From: Megascapheus bottae
Lineage: Eukaryota; Chordata; Mammalia; Rodentia; Geomyidae
Direction: 5' to 3'
DNA length: 64,000 nucleotides
NCBI GenBank assembly: GCA_024803745.1
Contig: JANJXV010000154.1
Location: 620,001-684,000 of the forward strand
Below the pieces are notes generated by a model. It worked only from the letters and a program-made list of their open reading frames with translations, did no database searches and was not told where the DNA came from. Position 1 is the stretch's first letter; each line of letters starts with the position of its first letter. This document shows positions 31,681-45,156 of this stretch, in pieces. The position numbers were made by a program, and so were the translations under genes.

Positions 31681-33978
31681 TCTTTTTTTTTTCATTTTTT
31701 TATTGTAATTAGTAAATGGTTAGATGATATTTGCCAGATAGAAGGTGCATTAATTCACATACATTGATACCCTTTCACATGTCTTGGTACCCATTTCCCT
31801 CCAACCCCACACCCCCCACCCGTCTTGGTTTTCCCCCCTTCCCTATCAAATTTCAAATATCCAAATACAAATAAATTCAATATATCAGATAACAAAGTGA
31901 GATACTATACCAATATGGGATAACCAAGGGACAGCAAGCGAGATGAGAGACAACATAGTACATTAAGGACAACAATCATTCATTATATGGCTTTTGTGTC
32001 AATATCCTGGAGGTCCTTTCAATTAGCTTCACATTATATGGCCTTATATATGGCCTTTTGCTCTATTGACAATCTCTGCTAGTAGAGCCCAAGGTTTCTA
32101 CTGATTATGATGAATGAGGGAAACCACTGAGCCTAAGTTCCTTTGAGTCTGGCTTACTTCACCTAATATGATTTGTTCTAAGTCTTTCCATTTCCTAACA
32201 AATGGGGCGATGTCATTCTTTCTGACAGCAGCATAGAATTCCATTGTGTACAAATACCACAACTTGTTGATCCACTCATCAACTGAGGGACATCTGGGTT
32301 GGTTCCATATCTTTGCTATGGTGAATAGTGCTGCAATGAACATTGATGTGCTAGTGGGTTTAATATGCCCTTGTTTCTGGATTGTTGGGTAAATGCCAAG
32401 TACTGGAATTGCTGGGTCATAGGGGAGTTCTATTTTTTGCCTTTTGAGGCACTGCTGCACTGCTTTCCATAGTGGTTGAACGAGTTTGCACTCCCATCAA
32501 CAGTGTAGTACTGATCCCTCCTGGCCACATCGCCTCCAGCATCTGTTGTCATTCATTTTCCTGATCCTGGCCATTCTAACTGGAGTGAGGTGGAATCTTA
32601 GAGTTGTTTTGATTTCCATTTCTTTTATGACCACAGATGTGGAGCATTTCTTCATATGTCTATACGCCATTTTTGTTTCTTCTTCAGAGAAGACTCTCTT
32701 AAGTCTTTGGCCCATTTTTAATGGGATGGGTGTTACTTTGGAGGTTAGTTTTGGAGTGATTCAATTTTTTGAGTTGTTGATATATTTTAGATATGAGGCC
32801 TTTGTCCGTTGTTTGGTTGGTGAAGATCTTCTCCCACTCTGTAGGCTTCCTGATTAGTTTACTAGCTATATCCGTTGCCATACAAAAGCTCTGCAGTTTA
32901 ATGCAGTCCCACTTATCCAGCCTTTCTCTGATTTGTTGTGATTCTTGGTCCTTATTAAGAAAGTTTCGACCTGTGCCAAGGAGGCCTAGTGTATCTCCTA
33001 TTCCTTCCTGTAAACTTTTCAGTGTGTCAGCTTTTACCTCCACGTCTTTGATCCATTTGGAGTTAATTCTAGTGCAAGGGGACAAAGAAGGATCCAACTT
33101 TAGTTTTCTGCAGGTGTTTAACCAGTTCTGCCAGCACAACTTGTTGAAGAGGCTATCTTTCTTCCATTCTATTTTTTTGGCTCCCTGGTCAAAGTTTAGG
33201 TGGCCATAGGTCTGTGGTTTAATATCTGGGTCCGCAGTTTTACTCCAATGGACTTCAGGCCTGTTCTTGTGCCAGTACCAAGCTGTTTTGAGAATTATAG
33301 CGCTGTAAGAGAGTCTTAAGTTTGGAATTGTAATTCCTCTAGCTCTGTTCTTTCTGCTAAGAAGTATTTTTGCTCTACGGGGTCTTTTATTATTCCATAT
33401 GAAATTTTGAATTGCCTCTTCTATTTCTTTAAAGAATGACATTGGGATGTTGATTGGTATTACATTGAATTTGTAGATAGCCCTTGGCAAGATTGTCAGT
33501 TTCACAATGTTGATTCTTCCAATCCAGGAGCATGGGAGGTTTTTCCATTTCCTTAGTTCTGCTTTTATTTCCTTTTTTGTGGTTTTAAAGTTTTCATCTA
33601 AACGGTCCTTTACATTCTTAGTTAAGCTAATTGCTAGGTACTTTATTTTCTTTGAGGCTACTGTGAAAGGAATTTCTTTCCTGATTATTGCCTCGTTCCT
33701 CTCAGTGTTGGCATAAAGTAAGGTAGTTGATTTGTGAGGGTTCATTTTATGGCCTGTTACACTTCCAAATCTTTGAATCAGCTCAAGGAGCTTGGGAGTA
33801 GAATCTGTAGGATTCTTTAAATACAGAAACATGTCATCGGCAAAGAGGGATAGTTTTATTTCCTCTTTCCCTACTTGGATCCCCTTTATGCTTGCTTCTT
33901 GCCTTATTGCACTGCCTAGGAATTCTAGTACTATGTTAAAAAGGAGTGGAGGGAGTGGGCATCCTGAATGCTACCCCC
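31680..33978 (-). mobile_element. 5'-truncated L1 (ORF2 C-terminal half and 3' UTR)
   Basis: Starts on the plus strand with a T run (inverse poly(A)) at 31,681. The 3' UTR follows with the pyrimidine-rich block at 31,795-31,845, then ORF2. It ends at 33,978 without the reverse-transcriptase N-half or ORF1. It is the best preserved L1 in the window. Confidence 0.9.
32098..33832 (-). pseudogene. L1 ORF2 C-terminal part
   Basis: Two open pieces with a frame break between: 32,699-33,832 (377 codons; 'GHKMNPHKSTTLLYAN', 'KKIKYLAISLTKNVKDR', 'AWYWHKNRPEVHWSK') and 32,098-32,460 (120 codons; 'LPYDPAIPVLGIYP', 'CPSVDEWINKLWYLYTMEFY'). These are typical of the region after the reverse-transcriptase core to the end of ORF2. 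The YADD core lies further upstream and is absent. Confidence 0.9.
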
Positions 33979-33979
33979 T

Positions 33980-34143
33980 AGCTCTTTAATGCAAAGCTTA
34001 GGGCTGTGGCATTTTAAGCACAATTCAACGCTCTGTTTTTTGCTGGTTAATTAGAGGTAAAAATCTTATGGAATGTATTGCGTGGCTGATTTTGAACTGG
34101 AATCCTCAGTTCTCAGCTTATCTTGAGTAGCTAGGATTACAGT
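33980..34143 (-). repeat. Composite SINE, old
   Basis: 'gttaattagaggtaaaaatc', 'ttttgaactggaatcctcag' and 'gagtagctaggattacag'. Confidence 0.65.
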
Positions 34144-34440
34144 ACTTTTACAACATGTATGCTCATACACATTGCTTCTGATCCAAACACTCATTGTTCA
34201 ATTTAACTAACAAGATGTGAGGAACGATGATTGACTGTAATTTACTAGATGGGATTCTAGTGAGTATATATTTCCACTTCCACTCTGAAGCCAGGGAAAT
34301 GTTTCTGGTACATGTTTCAACTATCTCCCAAAGAGGAAATAATATGTGAGTACGTTTGATAGTATTTCAGATAGGAGATGGACTTTGGTGTTTGGAACCT
34401 GTTGGGCAGAGTGTATCAGCTGGGCTGTGATAACAGAGAT
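34144..34440. other. Sequence next to the copy A/B junction
   Basis: No repeat or gene recognised. The duplication boundary may lie here or further left, because the equivalent upstream of base 1 is outside the window. Confidence 0.5.
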
Positions 34441-34545
34441 GATGTTACAGACAGTAATATTTTCATCCCAGACAGACTTAATCCAGATCCTTGGATTTCA
34501 GGCCTTGAGTAGATAGAAATACAAGTGTGAGCTGCCACCACCACC

Positions 34546-35249
34546 TGGTTCATTTTGGAAACCTTAATTGCTTCTCATTTGTTCCTTTCCTTTTTTGGAA
34601 GATTGATCTAAGCTGGCTGATTGTGCATCACAATGAAGTGACTGGCCTCAGGAATTGCAAATATTTGTTTCATCAGCACGGAATGAATGAAGTTGATCTA
34701 AACCCAATAGTATTTTCCTTCTGATAAATAGGGAACTTACTTATATCATTTTTCCTTGCCTTTGCTTTCCCAAAGCAAGCAACATGTTTCTTAAAACCTA
34801 TACTTCATGAGAATATTATAATTAGAAGCTATCTTCTGCACACTTCAGAATAGTCCTTGCATTTATAAACTTATATTACAATATTAGGTAGAAGAATGGT
34901 GACTGTTAGTTTCATAACTACTTCATATGTTTTACTCTTTAAGGCTCATTAAGTCAAGAAGGGATTAAATACATTTACATAATAGTAGAACATAGCTCCT
35001 GCTGATTTGATGTATGTGCAGATGATACACAGATTTATTAGGATTACTCAAAAGTTTTCTTCAAATTTTCAGTAGTATACTGCTATGCTAACTGGTAGGT
35101 GATAGTAATGATGCTGAAATTCTATGAATCAGCTATGAAGCAGAATTTCAGGGGAGAGTATTTGCTAGGGACTTAATTTCTAAGACGCATATCAAGAATA
35201 TTGAACTATAACACCAAATGATGGAGGACTCAGCGTCACATTTATTGTT
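34546..35249. other. Copy B partner of 110-814, no gene seen
   Basis: Near-identical AT-rich stretch. Confidence 0.5.
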
Positions 35250-35706
35250 TTATGCAAGTCCTGGGACTTGAACCCAGGGCCTGGGAACTGTCCTTAAAAG
35301 TTTTTTTTTGCTTCCGGCTAGTGTTCTACCACTTTATCCACAGCTCCACTTCCAGATTTTTGGTAATGAACTGTAAATCAGAATATCATGCAATTTGTTT
35401 GGGCTGGATTCAAACCTGATTCTGTGTAGATAGGATTCCAAGTGTGAGCGCACAGAGACTGGCTAGTATCATTCATCATTCAAGTCATGGGACTGCAATT
35501 CTGCACCTGGGTCTTGTCACTGAGCTTTTCAGCTCAAGACTACTGCCCTATCCCTTGAGCCACAGGGCCACTTCTGGGTTTCTGGTGGTTAATTGGAGAT
35601 AAGAGTCACATGGACTTCAGTGCCCAGGCTGACTTTGAACTGCTATCCTTGGATCCCAGCCTCTTGAGTAGTTACATTTACAAGTGTGAGCCACCATACC
35701 CAGCTA
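35250..35706 (-). repeat. Two composite SINEs (copy B)
   Basis: Partners of 815-1,271, with the same borders and orientation. Confidence 0.8.
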
Positions 35707-35709
35707 AAT

Positions 35710-35995
35710 TATTTTTTAAGTTAATTTATTTTGTTAAGTCAATATATAGTTGGCATACGGTTACATAAGTAATGAACATATTTCTTAAGAAAATTGTTAT
35801 CCCCTCCCTCATTTTTCTCTGTTTTCCTACCCTCAGCCCCCTCTCCACCCAGATTGTTCAGTTCATTTCCGTTTAGTGTCTTCCAAGTATCACTGTTCAA
35901 TTGGTTCACCCTTTTTCCTTTGTTTTTTTTTTTTTTACCATTTTATTATACCCTCTCCATTCCCCAAATCACATAAACCTATGTACAAGACACAG
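35710..35995 (-). repeat. Probable LINE 3'-end fragment (copy B)
   Basis: Partner of 1,275-1,560. Confidence 0.45.
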
Positions 35996-36139
35996 GGTAC
36001 CCGAATTCAACACAGTGACTACAGAGAATAAAACTAAAGGGAAAAAGAAGAAAAGAGGTAAAAAGCAAAGAAAATGAAAGAACATCATACAGTACCTTAG
36101 AATCAACAACACTGAAAAAACAAAACATAAAACCTTGGG

Positions 36140-36607
36140 CTGAAAATGAAGCTTGCCTAGCATGTATGAAACCCTGGATTCCATTCCTCAGCACCACATA
36201 AACAAAAAACTGGAAGTGCCACTGTGACTCAGCTGGTAGATTTCTAACGTTCAGCACAGAGTGTCTCCAAGTGACAAAAATCTGTCACATTTAAGTCAGG
36301 CTTCAAAACTTTGCTAGGAACCAGTTATGTGATTTGGAAAAAAGTCCAATTTTCAAAGAATAACTAGCCAGGCGCTGGAGGGTCATAATTGTCATTCTAC
36401 TAGCCAGGGAGAAGGTGAATCAAAGCCTTTGCAAGCAAAAAAAACGAAAACAAAAAAAAACTGAAAGATTCTACTCTCCACTTATCCACCCAAAAACTAA
36501 GTGGAGTTGTGGCTAAAACTGGTACAGCATTAGCCTTGAGGAAAAAGATCTAAGAGACCTTGCCCAGGTCCAAAGTTCAAGCTCCCCACCAAGAAAGGAA
36601 AAAAAGG
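36140..36607 (+). repeat. ID-like and composite SINEs (copy B)
   Basis: Partners of 1,700-2,168. Confidence 0.7.
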
Positions 36608-37168
36608 AGTACAGATACCTTAGTTTCAAAAGTATATCTGGATATCTTAGTAGATTTTTCTGATCTTTCCTCATTCATCTCATGGAACCACATAATCTTG
36701 ATCCTGATCTGATTAAGAGCCTGCATTGTGCTTAATAAATTCATTCCACATATTCCAGTAGAATCTTGACAGCTAACAGCCACTTACCAATGCTTTATTC
36801 TACGTTTAGGCCAGTATGTCTTCATACCATCTACACAGTCAGCTATATCATCTTTCCAGAAGTATCATTGAGTGTAGAACACTCAGAACTAAAATAATTG
36901 CATAAAGATGTAATAAAACCCCTTTATTCATTAAGAAAATTTCTGTACCACTTAGAGCAAGTACTTTAGTGGTATTTACCTCTAGCCTCTTTTTTAAAAA
37001 AATTTATTAACATTGAAATTTACATCATATTTCAAATGTCATGTTTAACCATCAAGTATTCAAGAAGGGAATCTCTATACAATCACTGGCACATAGATTT
37101 TAGAATATAGTAAAAGTTAAGCTGAGTCATTGTATGTCATAGATACAGATTAATCTATAATAAAACAC
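36608..37168. other. Copy B partner of 2,169-2,729, no gene seen
   Basis: AT-rich, unassigned. Confidence 0.4.
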
Positions 37169-37424
37169 ATGTCTATAGAGTGTATAGTCTATCCTAGATT
37201 TTTATGTCTATGTAGTTATGTTTATATCTCCAAAATTATGTCCAGAACTTTGGGTATCAACTATTCAATCATTGCTCTACTACTGTTTGAAACTAATATC
37301 TATATATTAAGGATACCATGTACCTTTTGTTCCTTGGTCTTGACTTATCTCACTCAACATGATTCACTCTAATTTCATCCACTATCCCAAAAATGCCATT
37401 ATTATTTTTTTCTGTGCAGATCTT

Positions 37425-37981
37425 CTTTTTATGTATTTATTTTTATTGTAATTTATAGAAGGGTTACATTATATTCACCAGATAGAAGGTGCATTACTTC
37501 TCAAACTTTGATACCCCATGTAATGATATGGTCCCCATTACCCTTCCCCTACCCCCACTCATGTTCATTTCCCCCCTTCCCTATCCAATTTCAAATAACC
37601 AATTAGGCACATATGAAATATATCAGAAAACAAGGTGAAATATTGTAACAATATGATATAACCAAGGGATAGCAAAAGAGATAAAAGATCACATAGTTCA
37701 TTAAGGACAACAATCACTCATTATATGTGTTTTGTTTCTTTATCTTGGAGGTCCTTACATTTAGTGTCATACTATTTGTCACGATGTCTCTAGATTTTGT
37801 TCTATTATAAATCTCTGGTAGCAGAGCCCAAGGTTTCTACTGAATTGGACAAATGAGGGAGACTCTTGGGCCTGTGTTCCTTTGAGTTTGGCTTACTTCA
37901 CTTAATATGATTTTTTTCCTTTTCATCCACTTCCCCGAGAATGCCATTATTTTATCTTGTCGGTTGGCTATGTATCATTCC

Positions 37982-38026
<45 letters not shown>

Positions 38027-38099
38027 ATCACATTTTTTGTAGTAGGGCATCTGGTTGTTTCCATCATCCAGCCTCATTTTCTACAGATATTTTTATAGT
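37425..38099 (-). repeat. L1 3' end with GT tract (copy B)
   Basis: Partner of 2,986-3,682. The GT run is shorter. Confidence 0.75.
37984..38028. repeat. (GT)n microsatellite (copy B)
   Basis: About 22 nt shorter than in copy A and nearly pure. Confidence 0.95.
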
Positions 38100-39215
38100 C
38101 TCTTTTTTATTTTCAGGGTAATGTATACAGGGGTTACGATTACATTTACAGGTAGTGGACTGCATTACTTCTCACACATTTATTCCACTCCACATGTTTT
38201 TGTCCCCAGTTCCCTCTCCCCTCCCCTTCCCAATCATCTTGTTTCCCCCCTTCCCTTTCCTATTTGACATAAACAAATAAACATATATACAATATGCCAG
38301 GGAAAAAATCAGATACAGTAACAATCTGACATTAACCAAAGGGCAAAATAAGAGATGAGAAATAACATAGTAGTTTAAGGACAAAAATCACACAAGATTA
38401 AGAGCAACGATGACACAAGATATAGCTCTTGTTCCCATATCCTAAAGATCCTTTCATTTAGTCTCATCCTATATGACCTTATATACCTAGGTTTTTGAGT
38501 TATTGTAATCCTCTGCTAGGAGAGTCCTAGATGTGAACTAATTGTTACAAATGAGGGAAACCATTGAGCTTATGTTTCTTTGGGTCTGGCTTGCTTCACT
38601 TAATATGAATTTTTCCAAGTCTTTCCATTTCCTTACAAATGGGGCGATGTCTTTCCTTCTGATGGCAGCATAGCATTCCATTGTGTATAAGTACCACATC
38701 TTCTTGATTCAGTCATCTACTGAGTGGCATCTGGGTTGGTTTCATATCTTTGCTATGGTAAATAGTGCTGCAATGAGCATCATTGTGGTAGTGGCTTTAG
38801 TATGTCCTTTTTTCTGGACAATTGGGTAGATGCCAAGTAGTGGATTTGCTGGATCATAGGGGAGCTCTATGTTCAGTCTTTTGAGGAACCACCACACTGC
38901 TTTCCCTAGTGGTTGAACGAGTTTACACTCACACCAACAGTGTAGGTGTGATCCCCCTGGTCACTTCCCCACCAGTATCTCTTATTAGATTTTTTGATAA
39001 TGGCCATTCTGACTGGAGTCAGGTGGAATCTCAAAGTTGTTTTGATTTTCATTTCCCTTATTGCTAGAGATATGGAGCATTTCTTCATGTGTCTAAAGCC
39101 CATTTTAATTTTTTCTTCAGAGAATACTCTGTTAAGTCTTTAGCCCACCTTTTAATAGGATGGTTGTTTCTTTGAAGATTTGTTTGGGAGAGATTCATTT
39201 TTTTCAGATATAAAT
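38100..39215 (-). repeat. L1 3' end (copy B)
   Basis: Partner of 3,683-4,800. A minus frame at 38,906-39,103 reads 'HMKKCSISLAIREMKIKT', an ORF2-end segment. Confidence 0.85.
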
Positions 39216-39262
39216 ATATTTTAGATAACTACATATATTTTTGTAGAAAAAAGAATGGAAGT

Positions 39263-39775
39263 CATCATGCTGGCTCACAATTTAATTTCAGCTACTTAGG
39301 ATGCTCAGGGTTTAGGATCACAGGTCAAAGCCAACCAGGGCCATACAGTGTGTGAGATCAAACTCTGTGAACATACAATGACTGTAAAAGGAATCTCACT
39401 GCCTGGGAATGTAGCCTAATGGTAGAGTGCTCACCTAGAATGCATGAAGACCTAGGTTCTATTCACCGGTACCGCATACTCAGAATAAAAGCTAGAAGTG
39501 GCACTGTGTCTCAAGAGGCAGAGCACTCAACTTGGGCCCTGAGTCCAAGCCGTAGGACTGGCAAAAAGAAAAAAAAAGAGCAATCTTACTTAAGTAACAA
39601 GGAATGTACCCTATATTTATACAGACTGAAAAATTCATTAAGAGATTAGAAAATATGTATAAAGTGCATAATTTCTTTGGTGTGTTGGCACTGGGTCTTC
39701 AACTGAGTGCTTCAGCTCTATCCCTGACCTTTTCTGCTCAAGGCTAGCACTGTACCAATGCAGCCTCAAATCAAC
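39263..39775. repeat. SINE cluster (copy B)
   Basis: Partners of 4,850-5,380. The ID-like dimer lacks 26 nt near 39,530 relative to copy A. Confidence 0.8.
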
Positions 39776-39989
39776 TATCTTCAATTGAGATATAAGCGAT
39801 GAATATTTCAGGGTGCTTCATGAAAAACATTTTTATAAATTGAAACTTTCAACACAGTCTTATTTTAGTATGAATGTTGAGATGGGAAGAGACAGAAAAA
39901 GTGAAATGTTTCCTGATCCCCATAGAGAAGAGACTCAGCAGAACCACTGTGGTCTGCAGGCTTCTTTGTGAGTTTTGTTTGCTTGTTTG

Positions 39990-40201
39990 ATTTTTGTCAA
40001 TTGTGGGGCTTGAATGCTGGGCCTGGGCACTGTCCCTGAGCTCTTCAGCTCAAGGCTAGTGCTTTAATCTGTGAGCCACAGTGCCACTTCTGGTTTTTCT
40101 GGCAGTTAACTAGGTACTTTGGCTGGCTTTAAACTTTGATTCTCAGATCTTAGCCTCCTGAGTAGCTAAGATTATAGGTGTGAGGTACCATCACCAGGCT
40201 G
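39990..40201 (-). repeat. Composite SINE (copy B)
   Basis: Partner of 5,597-5,808. Confidence 0.85.
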
Positions 40202-40562
40202 CTGCTCTGTTACTATGCAGGTTCTGGATCAAGAACTTCAAGTTCTTACTTCAATTTTTTCTTCTCTTGCCTGATACTCTGCCATTTCAACGAAGCCCCA
40301 GTTCCTGGTCTTTGTTGGTTAATGAGAGATATTATGGTTTTCTAATATTCAGAGCAACGATTATAAAACCCAGCATTTTACTTACTTGAATAAATTAAGA
40401 GACAGGACCTAGTGAGATGGAAAACAAAATTTTTTTTCAAGTTGCTATCCTGTTCTAATGCATAAGTCTGGCTATTTTGCTTACACACAAATATGTATTT
40501 TACCACTTTCTACTCTATTTTTGCTTAGCTTAAAACCACCACTGCCATTTCATAGATTTTGT

Positions 40563-41101
40563 TGTTGTTGTTTGTGGTGCTTGAACTCTGTGCCTGGGCT
40601 GTTCCTCAGATCTTCAGTTCAATGCCAGTGCTCTACTACTTTTGATTTGGCCAGTCCTGGGCTTGAACTCAGGGACTGAGCACGGTCCTTATATTTTCTC
40701 AAGGCTAGGGCTCTACCACTTCAGCCTCAGCACCACTTCCAGCATTTTTCTATGAATGTGATATTGAGGAATTGAACCCAGGTCTTCGTGCATGCTAGGC
40801 AAGCACTCTACCACTAGGCCAAACTCCCAGCCCAAAATTATTCATCATTACTATTAGCTATCTTCTTTTTTATTATTGATTCGTCATGGTGCTTGGACTT
40901 TGGGCCTGGACTGTCCCTGACCTCTTCAGCTCAAGGCTAGCGCTCTTCCTCTACAGCTCCATTTTTGGTTTCTGGTAGTTAATTGGTGATGTAAGTCTCA
41001 CAAACATATGTGTCCAGGCTGGCTTTGGGCTTTGAACCAAGATCCGCCAATCTCAGCCTCCATAGTAGGTAGAATTACACGCTTCAGCCAGCAATGCCTG
41101 A
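40563..41101 (-). repeat. Three reverse SINEs (copy B)
   Basis: Partners of 6,170-6,706. Confidence 0.8.
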
Positions 41102-41115
41102 CTGTTTGATGCCTC

Positions 41116-41251
41116 TGTCTCTCTGTCTCTGTCTGTCTCTGTCGGACTGCCTCTCTCTCTCTCTCTCTCTCTATCTGTCTCTCTCTCTCTGTCTCTCTGT
41201 CTCTCTCTGTCTCTCTGTCTCTCTGCCTCTCTGTCTCTCTCTGTCTCTCTG

Positions 41252-41310
<59 letters not shown>
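41116..41310. repeat. (CT)n/(CTGT)n tract (copy B)
   Basis: Partner of 6,717-6,914 with many more CTGT interruptions. Confidence 0.95.
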
Positions 41311-41313
<3 letters not shown>

Positions 41314-42015
41314 TTCTAAGACTTTAATTGTGCACCTGGGCAGTGTCCCTGGGCTCTTCAGCTCAAGGCTACAACCTTAAACACCTTGAGCCACAGTGTC
41401 ACTTCTGGTTTTCTGGTGCTTAAGTGGAAGTAACAGTTTCATGGACTTTAGTGTCTGGCCTGGCTTTGAACTGTGATCCTCAGAACCCAACCTTCTGAGA
41501 TCATTTCCAGCTTTTTTTTTGGTGTAAGTGGTACAGAGTAATTGAACACAGGGCTTTGTGCATACTAGGCAAGCAAACTACCACTAGTGTGCACTCCAGC
41601 CTTAGATAAGGGCTTTCTTTTTCTTTTTCTTTTTTTCACTCATGGGGCTTGAACTCTGGGCCTGGATGTTTACCTTAAGCTCTTCAGCTCAAGGCAAGAG
41701 CTCTACCACTTGAGGCACATTGTCATTTTGAATTTTCTGGATTATTTGGAAATAAGATTCTCACAGATTTTTATGCCTGGGCCGTCTTTGAACCTCGATC
41801 CTCCAGGGTAGCTAGGATTACCAGGGTGAGCCACCACTCACGGGCATTAAATTATTATTTTTTGCATGTCCTATGGCTTCAACTCATGGCCAGAGCACTG
41901 TCCTAGGGCTTGCTCAAGGATAGCACTTTACTTCAGCCAGCCAACTCCCGGTCCAAATAGGCCACTCTTGAAGCTAGAATTACAGAGATCTGCCATAATA
42001 CTGGCATGTCGTTAT
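41314..42015 (-). repeat. SINE cluster (copy B)
   Basis: Partners of 6,920-7,620. Confidence 0.75.
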
Positions 42016-42101
42016 CTAAGTATATAATTTTTCTTCTATTTTTGATGGCTTTTCCTTAGTGTACATATTTCCTACATATTTTATGGAAAACTTCCTTCCC
42101 A

Positions 42102-42310
42102 CTGGGGCCATAAGTTAAGCCTAGTGGAAGAGTTCTTGCCGAGCATGAATGAAGTCCCAAGTTCAATTCCTCAGCACAACATAGATAAAAAAAGATAAAA
42201 GTGGTGCTGTGGCACATGTGATAGAACTTGCGCCTTAAGAATAAACAAAAACAAAAACAACGATCGTGCTCAGGTCCTGAGTCTAAGCCCAGTACTGGCA
42301 AAAAAAAATT
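42102..42310 (+). repeat. ID-like SINE dimer (copy B)
   Basis: Partner of 7,708-7,915. Confidence 0.75.
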
Positions 42311-42324
42311 CTGCCCAAAGTAGA

Positions 42325-42474
42325 CATTTAAACTCATTGTACTTTTCAAAAAATTTGTTGTCAAGGTGATATACAAAGAGATTGCTGTTACATATGTAAT
42401 GAGTACATTTCTTGTAAAAACTGTTACCCCCTTCCCCCTTTTCTTTTTCCCTTCCCCCCAAGTCATAAATTTCA
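42325..42474 (-). repeat. Probable LINE 3'-end fragment (copy B)
   Basis: Partner of 7,930-8,080. Confidence 0.45.
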
Positions 42475-42884
42475 TTTACAACACATATGTATGTATTTTC
42501 ATTCCTGAAAAAAATAGTTTAAAATGTGTTCAAATAAATGATGTAGGTTGATATATTTATCAAAATGGATTACTTGAACTCTAAAATAAACATTCTAGGT
42601 AATTTTTCTCATAAAATTGTAGTAATGCTATAAAAATGATAAAAAAGGAATTTTAGTTATTAATTTCTTATGTTTTACCTTTAACATTATTACACTAAGC
42701 ATACTGTTTATGCTATTAATACAGACAGCATGAAATATGATTATGTAAAAAAATTAAATGATTAAAAATAGTAAGGTTGGGGGCCAGTAGTTTGGCTTGG
42801 TGGCACACACTCTGGACTGGCAAAAAAGAAGAAGGGTTAGATAAAACAGATTTATTTCCAAATGTGTGGAAAATGGTATGATTT
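42475..42884. other. Copy B partner of 8,081-8,489
   Basis: AT-rich, no gene seen. Confidence 0.4.
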
Positions 42885-43078
42885 CTTGTTTCGCTAGTCC
42901 TGGGGCTTGAACTGAGGGACCAGGAACTGTCCTTGGCCACATTTGTTCAAGGGTGGCACTCTGAAACCTGAGCCACAGTGCCCCATCTGCTTTTTCTGTG
43001 TATGCAGTGCCGAGGAATTGAATCAAGGTCTTCTTGTATACTAGGCGAGCACTCTACAACTAGGCAACATTCAAAGCC
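42885..43078 (-). repeat. ID-like SINE dimer (copy B)
   Basis: Partner of 8,490-8,682. Confidence 0.75.
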
Positions 43079-43493
43079 AAAGTATATTTTTGATGCTATT
43101 GTGGAGTTTTAATTTTCTTAAATATTTGTACAAAGCACAATGGATATATAAACAGACTTGAACTCACAGAACAGAGTCCCACATAATATTACAGTTACTC
43201 TGGCACTTCTCCCGATTGACAAAACACATTTCCAGGCATCTGCTCTGTCCTTAAGCTTTGGTAGCTGACTTGTCTTTCCATGGAGGCCTGGCCTGGATTC
43301 CTGGTGATTCCATGCATTTCATAGTTCCCTGTATATCCAGTAAGGTTGTCTTCTATGGGACCAGACCTGTCTGGTTTTTGGCCCACCCAGGACCTATGTG
43401 TCTGAGGTCTCACATTATAAGTGGAAAATAAAACACAGTATAATAAGCACTGAAGAACTGCACACCATAATATTAACAATGAGAGTTTAATAG

Positions 43494-44019
43494 TTAGCAA
43501 AGTAAATACAATGAATACTTGACAAGAATCATGAGAGCAAGATAAAGAGATGTCTTTTTAGGAAGGGGACAGGGAAGCTCTAAATCCAGACTGGCCTCCA
43601 AGTTGCCTTCAGACAGTAATTCTACTTCCGAGTCCTCAGAAGGGTCTCCTTCCTCATGACAAACAGAATGTCCTTCCTGAGTTAAGAGGGGGATGGATTC
43701 TGGTTTGTCGAATGGAGATTGAGTCTCTTTCAGTGAGATGGATGGGTCTGGATATTCTGTGAGGATGGATTCATTTTCCTCCAATGAATCCAGTATTGAG
43801 AGTACACTTGCTGCTTCCCATGGGGACATTTTCCATGAGCCCAGCGTGTGCCCCTTCAGCTTGCACAATAAGTGGAGTGTTACTCTGACTCAGATGGACT
43901 GACTCTGGCTGGAGTGTGAAAGGAAACGGAAGGAAATCTGGCTGCTCTTTTTCTTCCTCCATAGTATCTGCAGGTTCAACTGTGTCACACATGGGGTTCA
44001 GAGCAAAAGGTATATCCAT
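43494..44019 (-). pseudogene. Acidic frames, possible RalGDS-like linker (copy B)
   Basis: Partners of 9,098-9,623. Both frames (43,494-43,868 and 43,771-44,019) stay open with only a few amino-acid changes, for example 'HEEGDPSEDSEVELL'. No catalytic domain adjoins them. Confidence 0.35.
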
Positions 44020-44467
44020 AGGACTCTAAACCTGTTTGGTAATTTCTACAGAAGGCCCATGGTTTCTGGAGTGCAGTGATGATTCTCAGTCTCCATCAGT
44101 CACCAGCTCCATTGGTGGGTTTTTCATCCGGAGTTCAGGATAAGCTCTTACACGATGACCCAAACCTAAGAATGGAAATAGGTACAGAGTGGACAGAGTG
44201 GACTCTGCAAGTTGAAGTGTCACTCAACTTCCATGAGGATCTAATGGAGGAACCTGTAGAACTGGAGTTTGGACTGAACACTGAGGAGGTGTAGGGTCTT
44301 TATAATGAGTGCTTATTCCAGAGTCCTTTCAGAGGATAGACATTACCTGGATGACACCACCCATAAAGGGCATTTTGCCAAGCTCTGTAGAAGTAAGGGC
44401 CAACCAATATCTAGACCACATGGGCTTCCTACTCACAGGCTCTGAGGCACCCACACCAGGACTTCTA

Positions 44468-44686
44468 CTTTTTCTTGGTCTTACTGGTCGCACATTCCTC
44501 CAGCTGGTCAAAAAGTATGTGTTTAGAAGAGCAGGTCCAAAGCCGGCATGTGGAGCCTCATATAGAGCTTGAGTTGTGTCAGGGTGTGGCAGTTCTTGAA
44601 CTCGTAGAAATCACTGGGGTAGAAGTCCATTCACATCGTATAGATGGAACACATGATGCTGTGGGCACATTCGGTACAAGGAAAGT
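44468..44686 (-). pseudogene. RalGDS-like REM domain, second part (copy B)
   Basis: Partner of 10,072-10,290 with the same stop and frame change. Confidence 0.5.
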
Positions 44687-44952
44687 GAGAGCCCTCTCTC
44701 TCCATCCTGAGCCTTTTACCAAAGCCGCTTTCTTGCAGGACTCTAATGCTGTGGCTGTCCTGCAGAGTTGTGCACTTATGTGCTGGGAGGGGGATAAGAG
44801 ACACTCGAGAACAGGATGACTTTTACACCCCACTTCCAGAAGCTTCTGAGAGAGGCCTCTATGCATCTGTCCAAAGTAAACGCACCGTAAATTAACTAAG
44901 TAAATGCTCTAAATAAATCAATAAGTGAATGCTTTAAATAAAGAACTAAATG

Positions 44953-45156
44953 CATATTCCTCTAATCTTAGCCACCCAGCAGGCTGAGCTCTGAAGATCA
45001 CAGTGGAAAGCCAGTCTAGTCAGTAAAAGTCTAAAGGCACTTGTCTTCAATTAGGCAGCAAAAAGCCAGAACTTGACCTATGACTCAAATGGTGCAGTGC
45101 TAATTTTTGAACACCAAAGGAATGGTATTTAGACCTGGGTTCAGGTTCAAGTGGCA
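44953..45156 (+). repeat. Degenerate composite SINE (copy B)
   Basis: Partner of 10,557-10,760. Confidence 0.7.

Noticed and set aside
32486..33209. Long plus-strand open frames opposite the L1
   Set aside because: They are antisense shadows of L1 ORF2, which reads convincingly on the minus strand.
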